From: Verrucomicrobia bacterium UBA1263
GTDB lineage: Bacteria > Verrucomicrobiota > Verrucomicrobiia > Limisphaerales > UBA1412
Length of the DNA stretch: 16,152 nucleotides
Assembly: GCA_002308515.1 (NCBI GenBank)
Contig: DBVN01000082.1
Span: forward strand, 8,996 to 25,147
Direction: 5' to 3'
Shown here: positions 7,025 to 13,138 of the stretch, one piece after another
Position numbering within the stretch: position 1 is the stretch's first letter
Layout: the number at the start of each line of letters is the position of its first letter
Translations under genes and position numbers: made by a program
The notes under the pieces: model-generated
Seen by the model: the letters and a program-made list of their open reading frames with translations, nothing else
What the model was told of the DNA's origin: nothing
The model's database searches: none

Positions 7025-7370
7025 AATCCCTGCGGGATTTTGCGTTATGCCGAGCCATGCATAGCATGGCTCCATTTTATTAACCCGGAACGGGTTATGA
7101 GAGAATAGCCGGGGGTGAGCGAAGCGTAACCCCCGGTAATGTGCAACCCCATGTATTCACCGGGAACCGGTGACAGAACCAAACAGAATGCAGACACACG
7201 GGTTACGTATAAAACAAAAATGATCACCCATTTACGCAACCCCTTACAGGGGTGTTTATTGGATGACTCCTCTCCCCGGGTAGAACGCTGCGCGTTCAAC
7301 CCGGGGCTGTGTGACGATACCCTCTCCGAGGGTATTCAGAATGAAACCGGTGACAGAGCTGAACGTCAGC
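7025..7370. repeat. Tract of short hairpins with three-base loops
   Basis: Nine perfect or near-perfect inverted repeats follow one another. Arms are given as left/right coordinates with the loop: 7025-7030/7034-7039 (TGC); 7052-7060/7064-7072 (ATA); 7081-7087/7091-7097 (GAA); 7109-7116/7129-7136, with GC-GAA-GC inside; 7157-7163/7167-7173 (GAA); 7239-7244/7248-7253 (TAC); 7274-7288/7292-7306 (TGC, one A-A mismatch in a 15-position arm); 7317-7324/7328-7335 (TCC); 7358-7362/7366-7370 (ACG). The stems are unrelated in sequence; the constant element is a 3-base loop and a 5-9 bp stem. A 13-base direct repeat, AACCGGTGACAGA, occurs at 7165-7177 and 7345-7357. A tenth triloop dyad (CAAATA-AAA-TATTTG) lies outside, at 7724-7738. 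I recognise no Rfam family or insertion sequence in it. Apart from this tract and the terminator, 6837-7490 holds no gene I can support. Confidence 0.7.
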
Positions 7371-7493
7371 CTCGCAACGAACGTCGGCAACGCACGGATA
7401 TACACCGATATTAATAACGGGGAACAAATGATGTAAACTCAACTCGATGCGGGTGAAAGCTCGGTGCTTGAGTCTTTGTTTTCATCTGTCATT

Positions 7494-7559
7494 CCTTTCC
7501 GGGAACATTGAAACCAATTTCAAAAATGATTGGGGAAAAATGAATACCTAAAGGAAAGG
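7494..7559 (+). promoter_or_regulatory. Leader stem that would hide the ribosome-binding site of the small peptide gene
   Basis: CCTTTCC at 7494-7500 is perfectly complementary to GGAAAGG at 7553-7559, which is the purine-rich ribosome-binding region just before the GTG at 7562. Between them a second hairpin, TTGAAA-CCAA-TTTCAA (7508-7523), can form, or alternatively CCAAT (7514-7518) with ATTGG (7529-7533). A mini-frame ATG-AAT-ACC-TAA (7540-7551) ends right at the ribosome-binding site. Such long-range sequestration is typical of type I toxin mRNAs. The complementarity is seen; the function is inferred. Confidence 0.35.
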
Positions 7560-7561
7560 TG

Positions 7562-7654
7562 GTGACAAAAAAAAGAATGATCACAAACGATTATAACGCC
7601 GTCATAGCGATCATCCTATTTATCAGCTTTTTGCTGGTAATTAGACGGTTATAG
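7562..7654 (+). CDS. Small single-span membrane peptide (30 aa), possible type I toxin-like
   Basis: A GTG-started frame encodes 30 residues: a basic head (MTKKRMITNDYN), a hydrophobic stretch of about 15 residues (AVIAIILFISFLLVI) and a basic end (RRL), then TAG. An internal ATG at 7577 would give 25 residues. An AAGGAAAGG ribosome-binding site precedes the GTG, unusual in a window where most genes lack one. A strong rho-independent terminator begins 11 bases after the stop, so this looks like a self-contained mini-transcription unit. One membrane span with positive charges at both ends and fewer than 35 residues fits type I toxins and other small membrane proteins. I recognise no family. 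The coding segment can itself fold (7592-7602 with 7644-7652), so a purely RNA function is possible. Confidence 0.45.
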   Translation: MTKKRMITNDYNAVIAIILFISFLLVIRRL

Positions 7655-7664
7655 GCCGTCCATC

Positions 7665-7702
7665 CGTTTGGGGTGTTAGAGCACCCCAAACGCTTTTAAT
7701 TT
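7665..7702 (+). terminator. Strong rho-independent terminator
   Basis: A perfect 11-bp stem (CGTTTGGGGTG at 7665-7675 and its complement at 7682-7692) with a 6-base loop TTAGAG is followed by CTTTTAATTT. It terminates rightward transcription and lies just after the small peptide gene; leftward there is no T run. It shows that a rightward transcript is expected from the 7400-7660 region. Confidence 0.8.
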
Positions 7703-7811
7703 ACCTCATATTCATCCCCATTGCAAATAAAATATTTGTGTTTGGGATCAAAGAACACGCGTTCGCTCTTGCGCCGGGACGGGTTCTCTGGTAGGTTTTC
7801 TGTGTGCTGCG

Positions 7812-8054
7812 ATGAACGACCAAAGCGATCAAAAGAACCCAAACGGCAACACCCCTTCTCTGGATGAACTTCTCAAAGAAGCTCGTCAGGACGGCATCCT
7901 GGAAGGCCGTCTGGAAGAACGAATGACGGGCATCCGGCTTTTGACGATGGCGTATCGTCAACTGGGGATGACGGACGCGCAGATCATCGAGCAGATCTCG
8001 ACCGAATATCATATCTCCACAAGTGAGACGACCTTATACGTTTACAGTGTATGA
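7812..8054 (+). CDS. Short protein resembling the C-terminal tail of Rpn/PD-(D/E)XK transposase-type proteins
   Basis: 80 residues. Residues 16-37, 'SLDELLKEARQDGILEGRLEER', show the E-G-R repeat pattern common in the helical tails of Rpn-family recombination-promoting nucleases. They are followed by an amphipathic helix, 'MTGIRLLTMAYRQLGM', and a short 'TDAQIIEQISTEYHISTSE' segment, like the usual '..I..iTGls.eei' end of that family. The nuclease domain itself (about 200 residues with the D...ExK core) is missing, and the frame is closed by a TAA at 7728-7730, so this is either a truncated remnant or a free-standing small protein. No Shine-Dalgarno is visible. Its neighbour is the triloop-hairpin tract, which also points to mobile-element debris. 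The family link rests on pattern recognition, not a search. Confidence 0.45.
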   Translation: MNDQSDQKNPNGNTPSLDELLKEARQDGILEGRLEERMTGIRLLTMAYRQLGMTDAQIIEQISTEYHISTSETTLYVYSV

Positions 8055-8069
8055 TACACCGTAAAACGT
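8038..8069. promoter_or_regulatory. 32-bp dyad at the end of the small ORF and before the peptide transporter
   Basis: The arms ACGTTTAC (8038-8045) and GTAAAACGT (8061-8069) flank an inner palindrome GTGTAT-G-ATACAC (8047-8059), with one A/C mismatch and one extra T. Symmetry of this kind around a single base suits a dimeric repressor operator. As RNA it would be a stem followed by CTTTCCCCCTTT, a poor terminator. It lies about 50 bases upstream of the -35 of the transporter promoter. Its role is undecided between operator and terminator. Confidence 0.4.
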
Positions 8070-8117
8070 CTTTCCCCCTTTCTCCTCAATAATATTGCCC
8101 CTCCGAAAAATAGCGGA

Positions 8118-8146
8118 TTGAAACAGAGTTCTTTCTGCTTTATACT
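8118..8146 (+). promoter_or_regulatory. Sigma-70-type promoter of the peptide transporter gene
   Basis: TTGAAA (8118-8123), exactly 17 bases, then TATACT (8141-8146). A start site 6-8 bases downstream would fall at about 8152-8154, only 3-5 bases before the ATG at 8157, giving a nearly leaderless message. It also overlaps the alternative TTG start at 8118, which argues against that start. Confidence 0.55.
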
Positions 8147-8156
8147 CAAGCACAGG

Positions 8157-9839
8157 ATGTTTGGTCTGAACAGTCACCCCAAAGGGCTCCGCACTCTGTT
8201 CTTTACAGAGATGTGGGAGCGTTTCAGTTACTACGGCATGAGAGGTATTCTCATTCTGTTCCTGACTTCGCTGGTGCAAAACGGCGGTCTGGGGATGGAT
8301 GACAAGACCGCGGCAGCCGTTTACGGTCTCTATACGGCATCGGTCTATCTGGCATCGCTGCCGGGCGGCTGGGTCGCGGATCGCCTGATCGGCGCCCGCA
8401 ACGCGGTGTTTATCGGCGGACTGCTCATCATTGCCGGACAGTTCACTCTGGCTGTTCCCTGTGTCCATACTTTCTTCCTCGGACTGCTGCTGATCATTCT
8501 GGGCACCGGTCTGCTCAAGCCCAATATCAGTGTGATGGTCGGCCAGCTCTACCCGAACGGCGGTGTGAAGCAGGATTCCGGCTTTACGATCTTCTACATG
8601 GGCATCAATGTCGGCTCGGCGATCGGACCGCTGCTGGTGGGATACCTGGGCGAGAAGGTCAACTGGCATCTGGGTTTCGCGGCCGCGGGACTGGGTATGG
8701 TGCTGGGCCTGATGCAGTTCAAGCTGACGGGACACTATCTGGGCAATATCGGTCTGCGCGGCGCGGATGAAAAGCCCGCGCGGAAGTCCTGGAACATCCT
8801 TTACGCCGGACTGGCGGCGCTGGCGATCCTGGTAGGACTGTGTATGCTGGGGATCCTCCCTCTGAACCCGGTCAAGCTGGCGGAGAAAGCCGCCATCGTC
8901 ATCGTGGGACTGGCCTTGGTATTCTTCATCAACGCGTTCTTCTTTGCCAAACTGACCACGAACGAGAAAAAGCGTGTGGGCGTGATCGCCCTGCTCTTTA
9001 TCGCCTCGGCCATGTTCTTCTCCGGTTTTGAACAGGCCGGCTCCTCCATGAACATCTTTGCCGAACGCTACACCGTGCGCGACATCGGTTTTCTGGGCGG
9101 GATCATCCCCGCTGCCTGGCTGACTCAGTTCAATCCGGTACCGGCCAGCTGGTTCCAGTCGCTGAACCCGGTTTTCATCATCATTCTGGCACCGATGGTC
9201 GCCTCCATGTGGCCCATGCTGGCTAAGCATCACTGCAACCCGCCGCTGATCATCAAGTTCGCGCTGGGTCTAATCATGCTGGCTCTGGGATTCCTGATCC
9301 TGGCCGCGGGCGCGCGGCTCGTGTCGGATGATACACAGGTATGGCCTACCTGGCTCATCATTACCTATTTAGTTCACACGCTGGGCGAACTCTGCCTGAG
9401 TCCGGTCGGTCTCAGCACGGTGTCCAAGCTCTCGCCCAAACGTCTGGTCGGTCAGATGATGGGCATCTGGTTCCTGGCCAGCTCGCTGGGCAACCTCATC
9501 GCGGGTCTGGTCGCGGGTCATATCAGCGCCGAACCGCAGGAAAAAGAACCGGTCGCGATCATTGAATCGGCGGATCAGGGCGAGCGGCTGGCCTCCACGG
9601 ATGCCGCGCAAATCGCCCAAAACAACGTCATCGAGAAACAAAACCTGAAAGAGCTTCTGGATCAGGAACGCGAGATGGATCAAATCATCCAGCACAATTC
9701 ACCGTTCCAGGACGAAGAAAGCTCCGGGATACTGATGTCCCGCCAGTTCATGCGGATCTTCTGGTTCGCGATGGGCGTGGCCGGATTGCTCTTTATCCTC
9801 TCCAAACCAGTGCGCAGCGTTACGCGCGAAATCGAATAG
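8157..9839 (+). CDS. POT/PTR2-family proton-coupled oligopeptide transporter
   Basis: An inner-membrane symporter expected to import di- and tripeptides with protons. From the ATG at 8157 the protein has 560 residues. The first helix carries the family signature E18-x2-E21-R22-F23-x-Y-Y26-G (TEMWERFSYYG), which couples protons. 'GTGLLKPNIS' (116-125) and 'FYMGINVGS' (146-154) are the other PTR2 landmarks, and a C-terminal helix includes 'HTLGELCLSPVGLSTVSKLSP'. About 12-14 hydrophobic spans are visible. A hydrophilic segment of about 70 residues (roughly 465-530, rich in E, Q and D) precedes the last span and is longer than in the E. coli Dtp proteins. A TTG start at 8118 would add 13 residues but overlaps the promoter. 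It is followed after 9 bases by the TauE-like gene. The substrate class is inferred from the family. Confidence 0.93.
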   Translation: MFGLNSHPKGLRTLFFTEMWERFSYYGMRGILILFLTSLVQNGGLGMDDKTAAAVYGLYTASVYLASLPGGWVADRLIGARNAVFIGGLLIIAGQFTLAVPCVHTFFLGLLLIILGTGLLKPNISVMVGQLYPNGGVKQDSGFTIFYMGINVGSAIGPLLVGYLGEKVNWHLGFAAAGLGMVLGLMQFKLTGHYLGNIGLRGADEKPARKSWNILYAGLAALAILVGLCMLGILPLNPVKLAEKAAIVIVGLALVFFINAFFFAKLTTNEKKRVGVIALLFIASAMFFSGFEQAGSSMNIFAERYTVRDIGFLGGIIPAAWLTQFNPVPASWFQSLNPVFIIILAPMVASMWPMLAKHHCNPPLIIKFALGLIMLALGFLILAAGARLVSDDTQVWPTWLIITYLVHTLGELCLSPVGLSTVSKLSPKRLVGQMMGIWFLASSLGNLIAGLVAGHISAEPQEKEPVAIIESADQGERLASTDAAQIAQNNVIEKQNLKELLDQEREMDQIIQHNSPFQDEESSGILMSRQFMRIFWFAMGVAGLLFILSKPVRSVTREIE

Positions 9840-9848
9840 TTTTATAAA

Positions 9849-10235
9849 ATGACCGGGCTTACTATCTATCTTCTGGCCATCCTGGTCGGGCTGGCCGCCG
9901 GAACGACCAGCGGTCTGCTGGGCATCGGCGGAGGTGTCATATTGATCCCATTGATGACGGCTGTGCTGAAATTCGACTTCAAACAGGCCGTGACCGCGTC
10001 GCTGATCATCATTATCCCCACGGCACTTTCAGGAGTGATAGGTCATTTATATCGAGCCTCTTCCTCGCAGACTCCCTATCCCCACTGGGGGCTGGTCATC
10101 GTCATCATCCTGGGCTCCATCGCCGGAGCGCAGCTGGGAAGCCTGCTTTGTCACTGGCTGGACGTGAGCATCCTGAAAAAGATCTTCGCGGTACTGCTGG
10201 TCATCACCGCTGTCAAACTCTTTATCCAGTCATGA
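9849..10235 (+). CDS. TauE/SafE-family membrane protein, half length
   Basis: 128 residues with four hydrophobic segments and the family's first-half signature 'GTTSGLLGIGGGVILIPLM' (18-36), followed by 'QAVTASLIIIIPTALSGVIGH'. Full TauE/SafE proteins (sulfite/sulfonate or organic-anion exporters) have two such halves and about 250 residues; this one ends after one half with a clean stop. It overlaps acpS by four bases (ATGA), so it is a translated gene and not a broken one. It would need to dimerise to form a complete transporter. The substrate is unknown. Confidence 0.85.
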   Translation: MTGLTIYLLAILVGLAAGTTSGLLGIGGGVILIPLMTAVLKFDFKQAVTASLIIIIPTALSGVIGHLYRASSSQTPYPHWGLVIVIILGSIAGAQLGSLLCHWLDVSILKKIFAVLLVITAVKLFIQS

Positions 10236-10612
10236 TCGTCGGCATCGGAACAGATATCGTTGAGGTGGAACGCATCCGCTCCCTGCTGGAGAAGAACGGA
10301 GAGACGTTCCTCAATAAAATACTGCGTCCCAATGAGATCAAAACCTGCCGCGGTTCCGCCAACAAAGTCCAGAGGATCGCCGCCCGTTTTGCCGCGAAAG
10401 AAGCTCTGGGCAAAGCCTTTGGAACCGGGATCTTCGGGGAGATCAACTGTGAGAACATAGAAATTTCCAACGGTGAAAACGGCGAACCGCGTATCACCCT
10501 GTTTGATAAAGCCGCGCTGATCCAGCAACGGCGCGGTGTGGACGCTATCCACGTATCACTCAGTCACACAGAACAATATGCCACGGCATTCGTGGTGCTG
10601 GAATCCCGATAA
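10232..10612 (+). CDS. acpS: Holo-[acyl-carrier-protein] synthase
   Basis: Transfers 4'-phosphopantetheine from CoA to the serine of acyl carrier protein, activating it for fatty-acid synthesis. It has 126 residues, the family's length. 'IVGIGTDIVEVERI' at the N-terminus holds the metal ligand D8; 'RFAAKEALGKAFGTGI' (52-67) holds E57 and the CoA-contacting lysine; 'VSLSHTEQYATAFVV' (108-122) is the C-terminal motif. The ATG at 10232 is preferred over an upstream in-frame start at 10148 because it begins exactly at the family's N-terminus and overlaps the preceding stop as ATGA, a coupling arrangement. The DUF362 gene follows after 2 bases. Confidence 0.97.
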   Translation: MIVGIGTDIVEVERIRSLLEKNGETFLNKILRPNEIKTCRGSANKVQRIAARFAAKEALGKAFGTGIFGEINCENIEISNGENGEPRITLFDKAALIQQRRGVDAIHVSLSHTEQYATAFVVLESR

Positions 10613-10614
10613 GT

Positions 10615-11985
10615 ATGTCAACTCCTTCCCATGTCGCTCTCTGTCAAGGCTGTACCGATTACAGTCATCCCGCTGATGTTCAGGAACTGGTCAGCCAGGC
10701 TTTACAGATCCTCCATCTGCCCGAACACTTTATCCGCAAGGGCGACCATGTCGTCATCAAACCCAACTGGGTCAAGGAGCATGACGAACGCCATCCCGGC
10801 CCCGATTGCTGGGAGCATGTCGTCACCCATCCGGCCGTGATCGAAGCGGTCACCGGGTGGGCCGCGTCCCAACTGGACGGCAGCGGCAGGATCACGATCT
10901 GCGACGCGCCCCAGACTGATTCCTCTTTCGCGAAGATCCGTGAATACTGCCGGCTGGATGAGATCACCGCCAAACTGCAGTCGAAATATCCCGGTGTCCA
11001 AATCGCTCTGCTCGATCTGCGCCCGGAAGAATGGCACGCCGTGGACGGGATCACGGTCTCCAAAACAAAATTGCCGGGAGATCCTCTGGGCTCCACACAC
11101 GTCCATCTGGATCAAGCCAGCGAGTTCTATCAGTTCAAAGGACTGGGCAAGCTCTTCGGCGCATCCATCGACATGGATGAAACCAACCGCCATCATGCGC
11201 AGGCCAACCATGAATACCTGCTTTGCCGCACGCCGATGGACGCAGACGTTCTGATCAATCTGCCCAAGATGAAGACCCACAAAAAAGTGGGGATCACCTG
11301 CGCGCTCAAGAATCTGGTCGGGATCAACGCCAACAAAAACTGGCTTCCACACCATACAGAAGGGACCCCCGATCAAGGCGGAGATCAATTCCCGGCCAAC
11401 ACCGCCAAAGCCAAACTGGAACATTCCTGGATGGGAGCCGCCAAACGCTGGATGAAAAAATATCCTTTTCTCTCCCGTATCTTTGTCCCTCTGAAAAGCG
11501 TGGGAAGAGTCTTCTTTGGAGATACTCAGAAAGTCGTCCGCTCCGGCAACTGGCATGGGAACGACACCTGCTGGCGCATGGTGTTGGATCTGAACAAGTG
11601 TATCTTTCAATTTCGCGGAGACAGTCAGCGCCGCTCCGAGCCGCTTCGTTATCTGACTGTTGTGGACGGTATCATTGCCGGAGAAGGCAACGGCCCCATG
11701 TCTCCTGATCCCGTCAAGATGGGTGTCATCATCGCCGGAACTCATCCTCTGGCAGTGGACTGCACCGTGGCCCGCTGCATGGGATTTGACTGGCAGCGCA
11801 TCCGTATGCTGCGCAATGCCTTTGAAATCAAAGAAATGAATTTTGTCCCCTTCCGGCCGGAGGAATTGACCTATCAGACACCATCCGATCCGGAACCGCG
11901 CGTGCTCTCCAGCTTGAAACCTGTTCACTATTGCCGTCCGCACTTTGGCTGGGTCGGCGGCATTGAACTCGAAAAAAATCCGTGA
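10615..11985 (+). CDS. DUF362 domain-containing protein of unknown function
   Basis: 456 residues of the DUF362 type. Landmarks are 'VVIKPNWV' (46-53), 'DVLINLPKMKTHKKVGITCALKNLVGI' (211-237), 'VVDGIIAGEGNGP' (349-361) and 'AVDCTVARCMGFD' (380-392). No CxxCxxC ferredoxin motif is visible, unlike the DUF362 proteins fused to iron-sulfur domains, and there is no signal peptide, so it is probably cytoplasmic. An insert of about 70 residues (roughly 240-315), rich in basic and aromatic residues, separates the two halves of the domain. The biochemical role of the family is not established to my knowledge. It is in a tight run with acpS (2-base gap) and is followed by the RelA/SpoT gene one base after its stop. 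Confidence 0.88.
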   Translation: MSTPSHVALCQGCTDYSHPADVQELVSQALQILHLPEHFIRKGDHVVIKPNWVKEHDERHPGPDCWEHVVTHPAVIEAVTGWAASQLDGSGRITICDAPQTDSSFAKIREYCRLDEITAKLQSKYPGVQIALLDLRPEEWHAVDGITVSKTKLPGDPLGSTHVHLDQASEFYQFKGLGKLFGASIDMDETNRHHAQANHEYLLCRTPMDADVLINLPKMKTHKKVGITCALKNLVGINANKNWLPHHTEGTPDQGGDQFPANTAKAKLEHSWMGAAKRWMKKYPFLSRIFVPLKSVGRVFFGDTQKVVRSGNWHGNDTCWRMVLDLNKCIFQFRGDSQRRSEPLRYLTVVDGIIAGEGNGPMSPDPVKMGVIIAGTHPLAVDCTVARCMGFDWQRIRMLRNAFEIKEMNFVPFRPEELTYQTPSDPEPRVLSSLKPVHYCRPHFGWVGGIELEKNP

Positions 11986-11986
11986 T

Positions 11987-13042
11987 ATGAAGTATTCCAG
12001 ACACCAACTCAATAAAGTCGGCTCCGTCCTGTCCGCGGATCCTGCCCCGGTAGATATGTTGAAAACCGCTGAAGCCACACTGATTGTCGATGACTGGAGA
12101 AAAACGCATCTTTCCGTTTTAGAGGATCTGTATAAACAAATTGGGGCCATTTTATATAACGCAAAGATTTACGCGGAATTTTCCTCTCAGCGACTCAAGC
12201 GAATGACTTCGATCATCGCCAAACTAAAACGCAACAAGGATATGGGACTGGGAGGGATGCAGGATATCGGCGGAGCGCGTTATGTTTTTACTAATGCACA
12301 GATTCTAAAGAAAGCTCAAGACTGTCTGGCACAAAATATCCCCAGCGGTTTCACCTTGGAACATGATATTTATGACTATGTTTCCTCCCCCAAAACAAGC
12401 GGTTACCGAAGCATCCATTTTGTTTATAAATATCATTCAGAAGATCCTGTCCTGGACGGTTTAAAAATCGAACTGCAGATCCGCACTCTCCTTCAGCATG
12501 CTTGGGCTACAGCAGTCGAGACAGCCGAATTGATCTCACTCTCTCCTTTGAAATCAGGGATCGGTGATGAGGATTGGCTGGAGTTCTTCCAGCTCACAAG
12601 CGCCATCTTCGCCCGAAAAGAGGATCTTCCTGTCGCGAAAGCTTATGAACGATTTACGCAAAGAGATTTCTGCCGCATCTACAACGAAAAAAATGAAGCT
12701 CACAAATTTTTAGATAAACTGCAGGCTCTCATCAAAACAGTAAAAACAACAGAGGAAAAACCTTTCAATCTTGGTTATATTGTTTTGTATATCAATTATA
12801 TCCGGAAAACCGTCTCTATGCGCCACTTCCCAACAGAAGAGAGAGAGCAGGCCAACGTCCTCTATTCAAAGACAGAACGTCAAATCTCACCCGGTGAAGG
12901 TGCCGTTGTTCTTGTTTCTACAGCAGATATCAATGATCTAAAGAAAGCCTATCCCAGCTATTTCTTAAACGCAGCGGAATTTGTTCATGCACTCCAGGAC
13001 TTCTCGGAGGAATGCAAGCAGATTGATACCCTTCATGACTAG
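11987..13042 (+). CDS. RelA/SpoT synthetase-domain protein with C-terminal extension
   Basis: 351 residues. The pyrophosphokinase fold of alarmone synthetases is clear: 'SIIAKLKR' (75-82), 'MQDIGGAR' with the metal-binding D93, 'KTSGYRSIHFVYKY' with Y140, and 'IELQIRTLLQHAWATAVE' with E162 and Q164. All catalytic positions I know are kept, so (p)ppGpp- or related synthesis (including toxSAS-type chemistry such as pppApp or tRNA pyrophosphorylation) is plausible. There is no HD hydrolase domain and no TGS/ACT region, so it is not a housekeeping Rel. Beyond the domain, about 150 residues form a helical linker and an unassigned C-terminal domain ('GEGAVVLVSTADINDLKKAYPSYFLNAAEFVHAL'). The length is close to fused toxin-antitoxin CapRel, but the C-terminal sequence is not recognisably a zinc-finger antitoxin. 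The ATG at 11987 is one base after the DUF362 stop; a TTG at 11945 would overlap that gene. Its base composition is AT-richer than its upstream neighbours. Confidence 0.85.
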   Translation: MKYSRHQLNKVGSVLSADPAPVDMLKTAEATLIVDDWRKTHLSVLEDLYKQIGAILYNAKIYAEFSSQRLKRMTSIIAKLKRNKDMGLGGMQDIGGARYVFTNAQILKKAQDCLAQNIPSGFTLEHDIYDYVSSPKTSGYRSIHFVYKYHSEDPVLDGLKIELQIRTLLQHAWATAVETAELISLSPLKSGIGDEDWLEFFQLTSAIFARKEDLPVAKAYERFTQRDFCRIYNEKNEAHKFLDKLQALIKTVKTTEEKPFNLGYIVLYINYIRKTVSMRHFPTEEREQANVLYSKTERQISPGEGAVVLVSTADINDLKKAYPSYFLNAAEFVHALQDFSEECKQIDTLHD

Positions 13043-13074
13043 TTTGATCCCAATAATGATTTTGGGCCAAACAC

Positions 13075-13117
13075 AAAAAATCCCCGGTGGTATTTCACAT
13101 CGGGGATCTTTGCTTTT
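13075..13117. terminator. Bidirectional terminator between convergent genes
   Basis: ATCCCCGGTG-type arms at 13080-13089 and 13098-13107 form a 10-bp stem (one G-T) with an 8-base loop. Rightward it is followed by CTTTGCTTTT; leftward by TTTTTTGTG. It lies between the RelA/SpoT gene (plus) and the first LRR gene (minus) and can serve both. Confidence 0.8.
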
Positions 13118-13138
13118 ATCTCAACTCACCACTGGGCG

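Noticed and set aside
7025..7370. CRISPR array
   Set aside because: The repeated feature is hairpin geometry, not a constant repeat sequence with unique spacers, and no cas genes are present.
7139..7414. 91-codon plus-strand frame across the triloop tract (and an 84-codon minus-strand frame at 7045-7299)
   Set aside because: Both run through hairpin arms with no domain-like composition, hydrophobic core or ribosome-binding site. They are more likely by-products of the GC-rich palindromes, although similar spurious proteins may be found in databases.
7701..8012. 103-codon minus-strand frame
   Set aside because: It overlaps the plus-strand tail-like ORF and a non-coding stretch, and its sequence looks like an antisense shadow.
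8118..8156. TTG start of the peptide transporter
   Set aside because: It coincides with the -35 element of a good promoter; the ATG at 8157 directly precedes the conserved first helix.
11945..11986. TTG start of the RelA/SpoT protein
   Set aside because: It would overlap the DUF362 C-terminus by 41 bases; the ATG at 11987 fits tight gene packing better.
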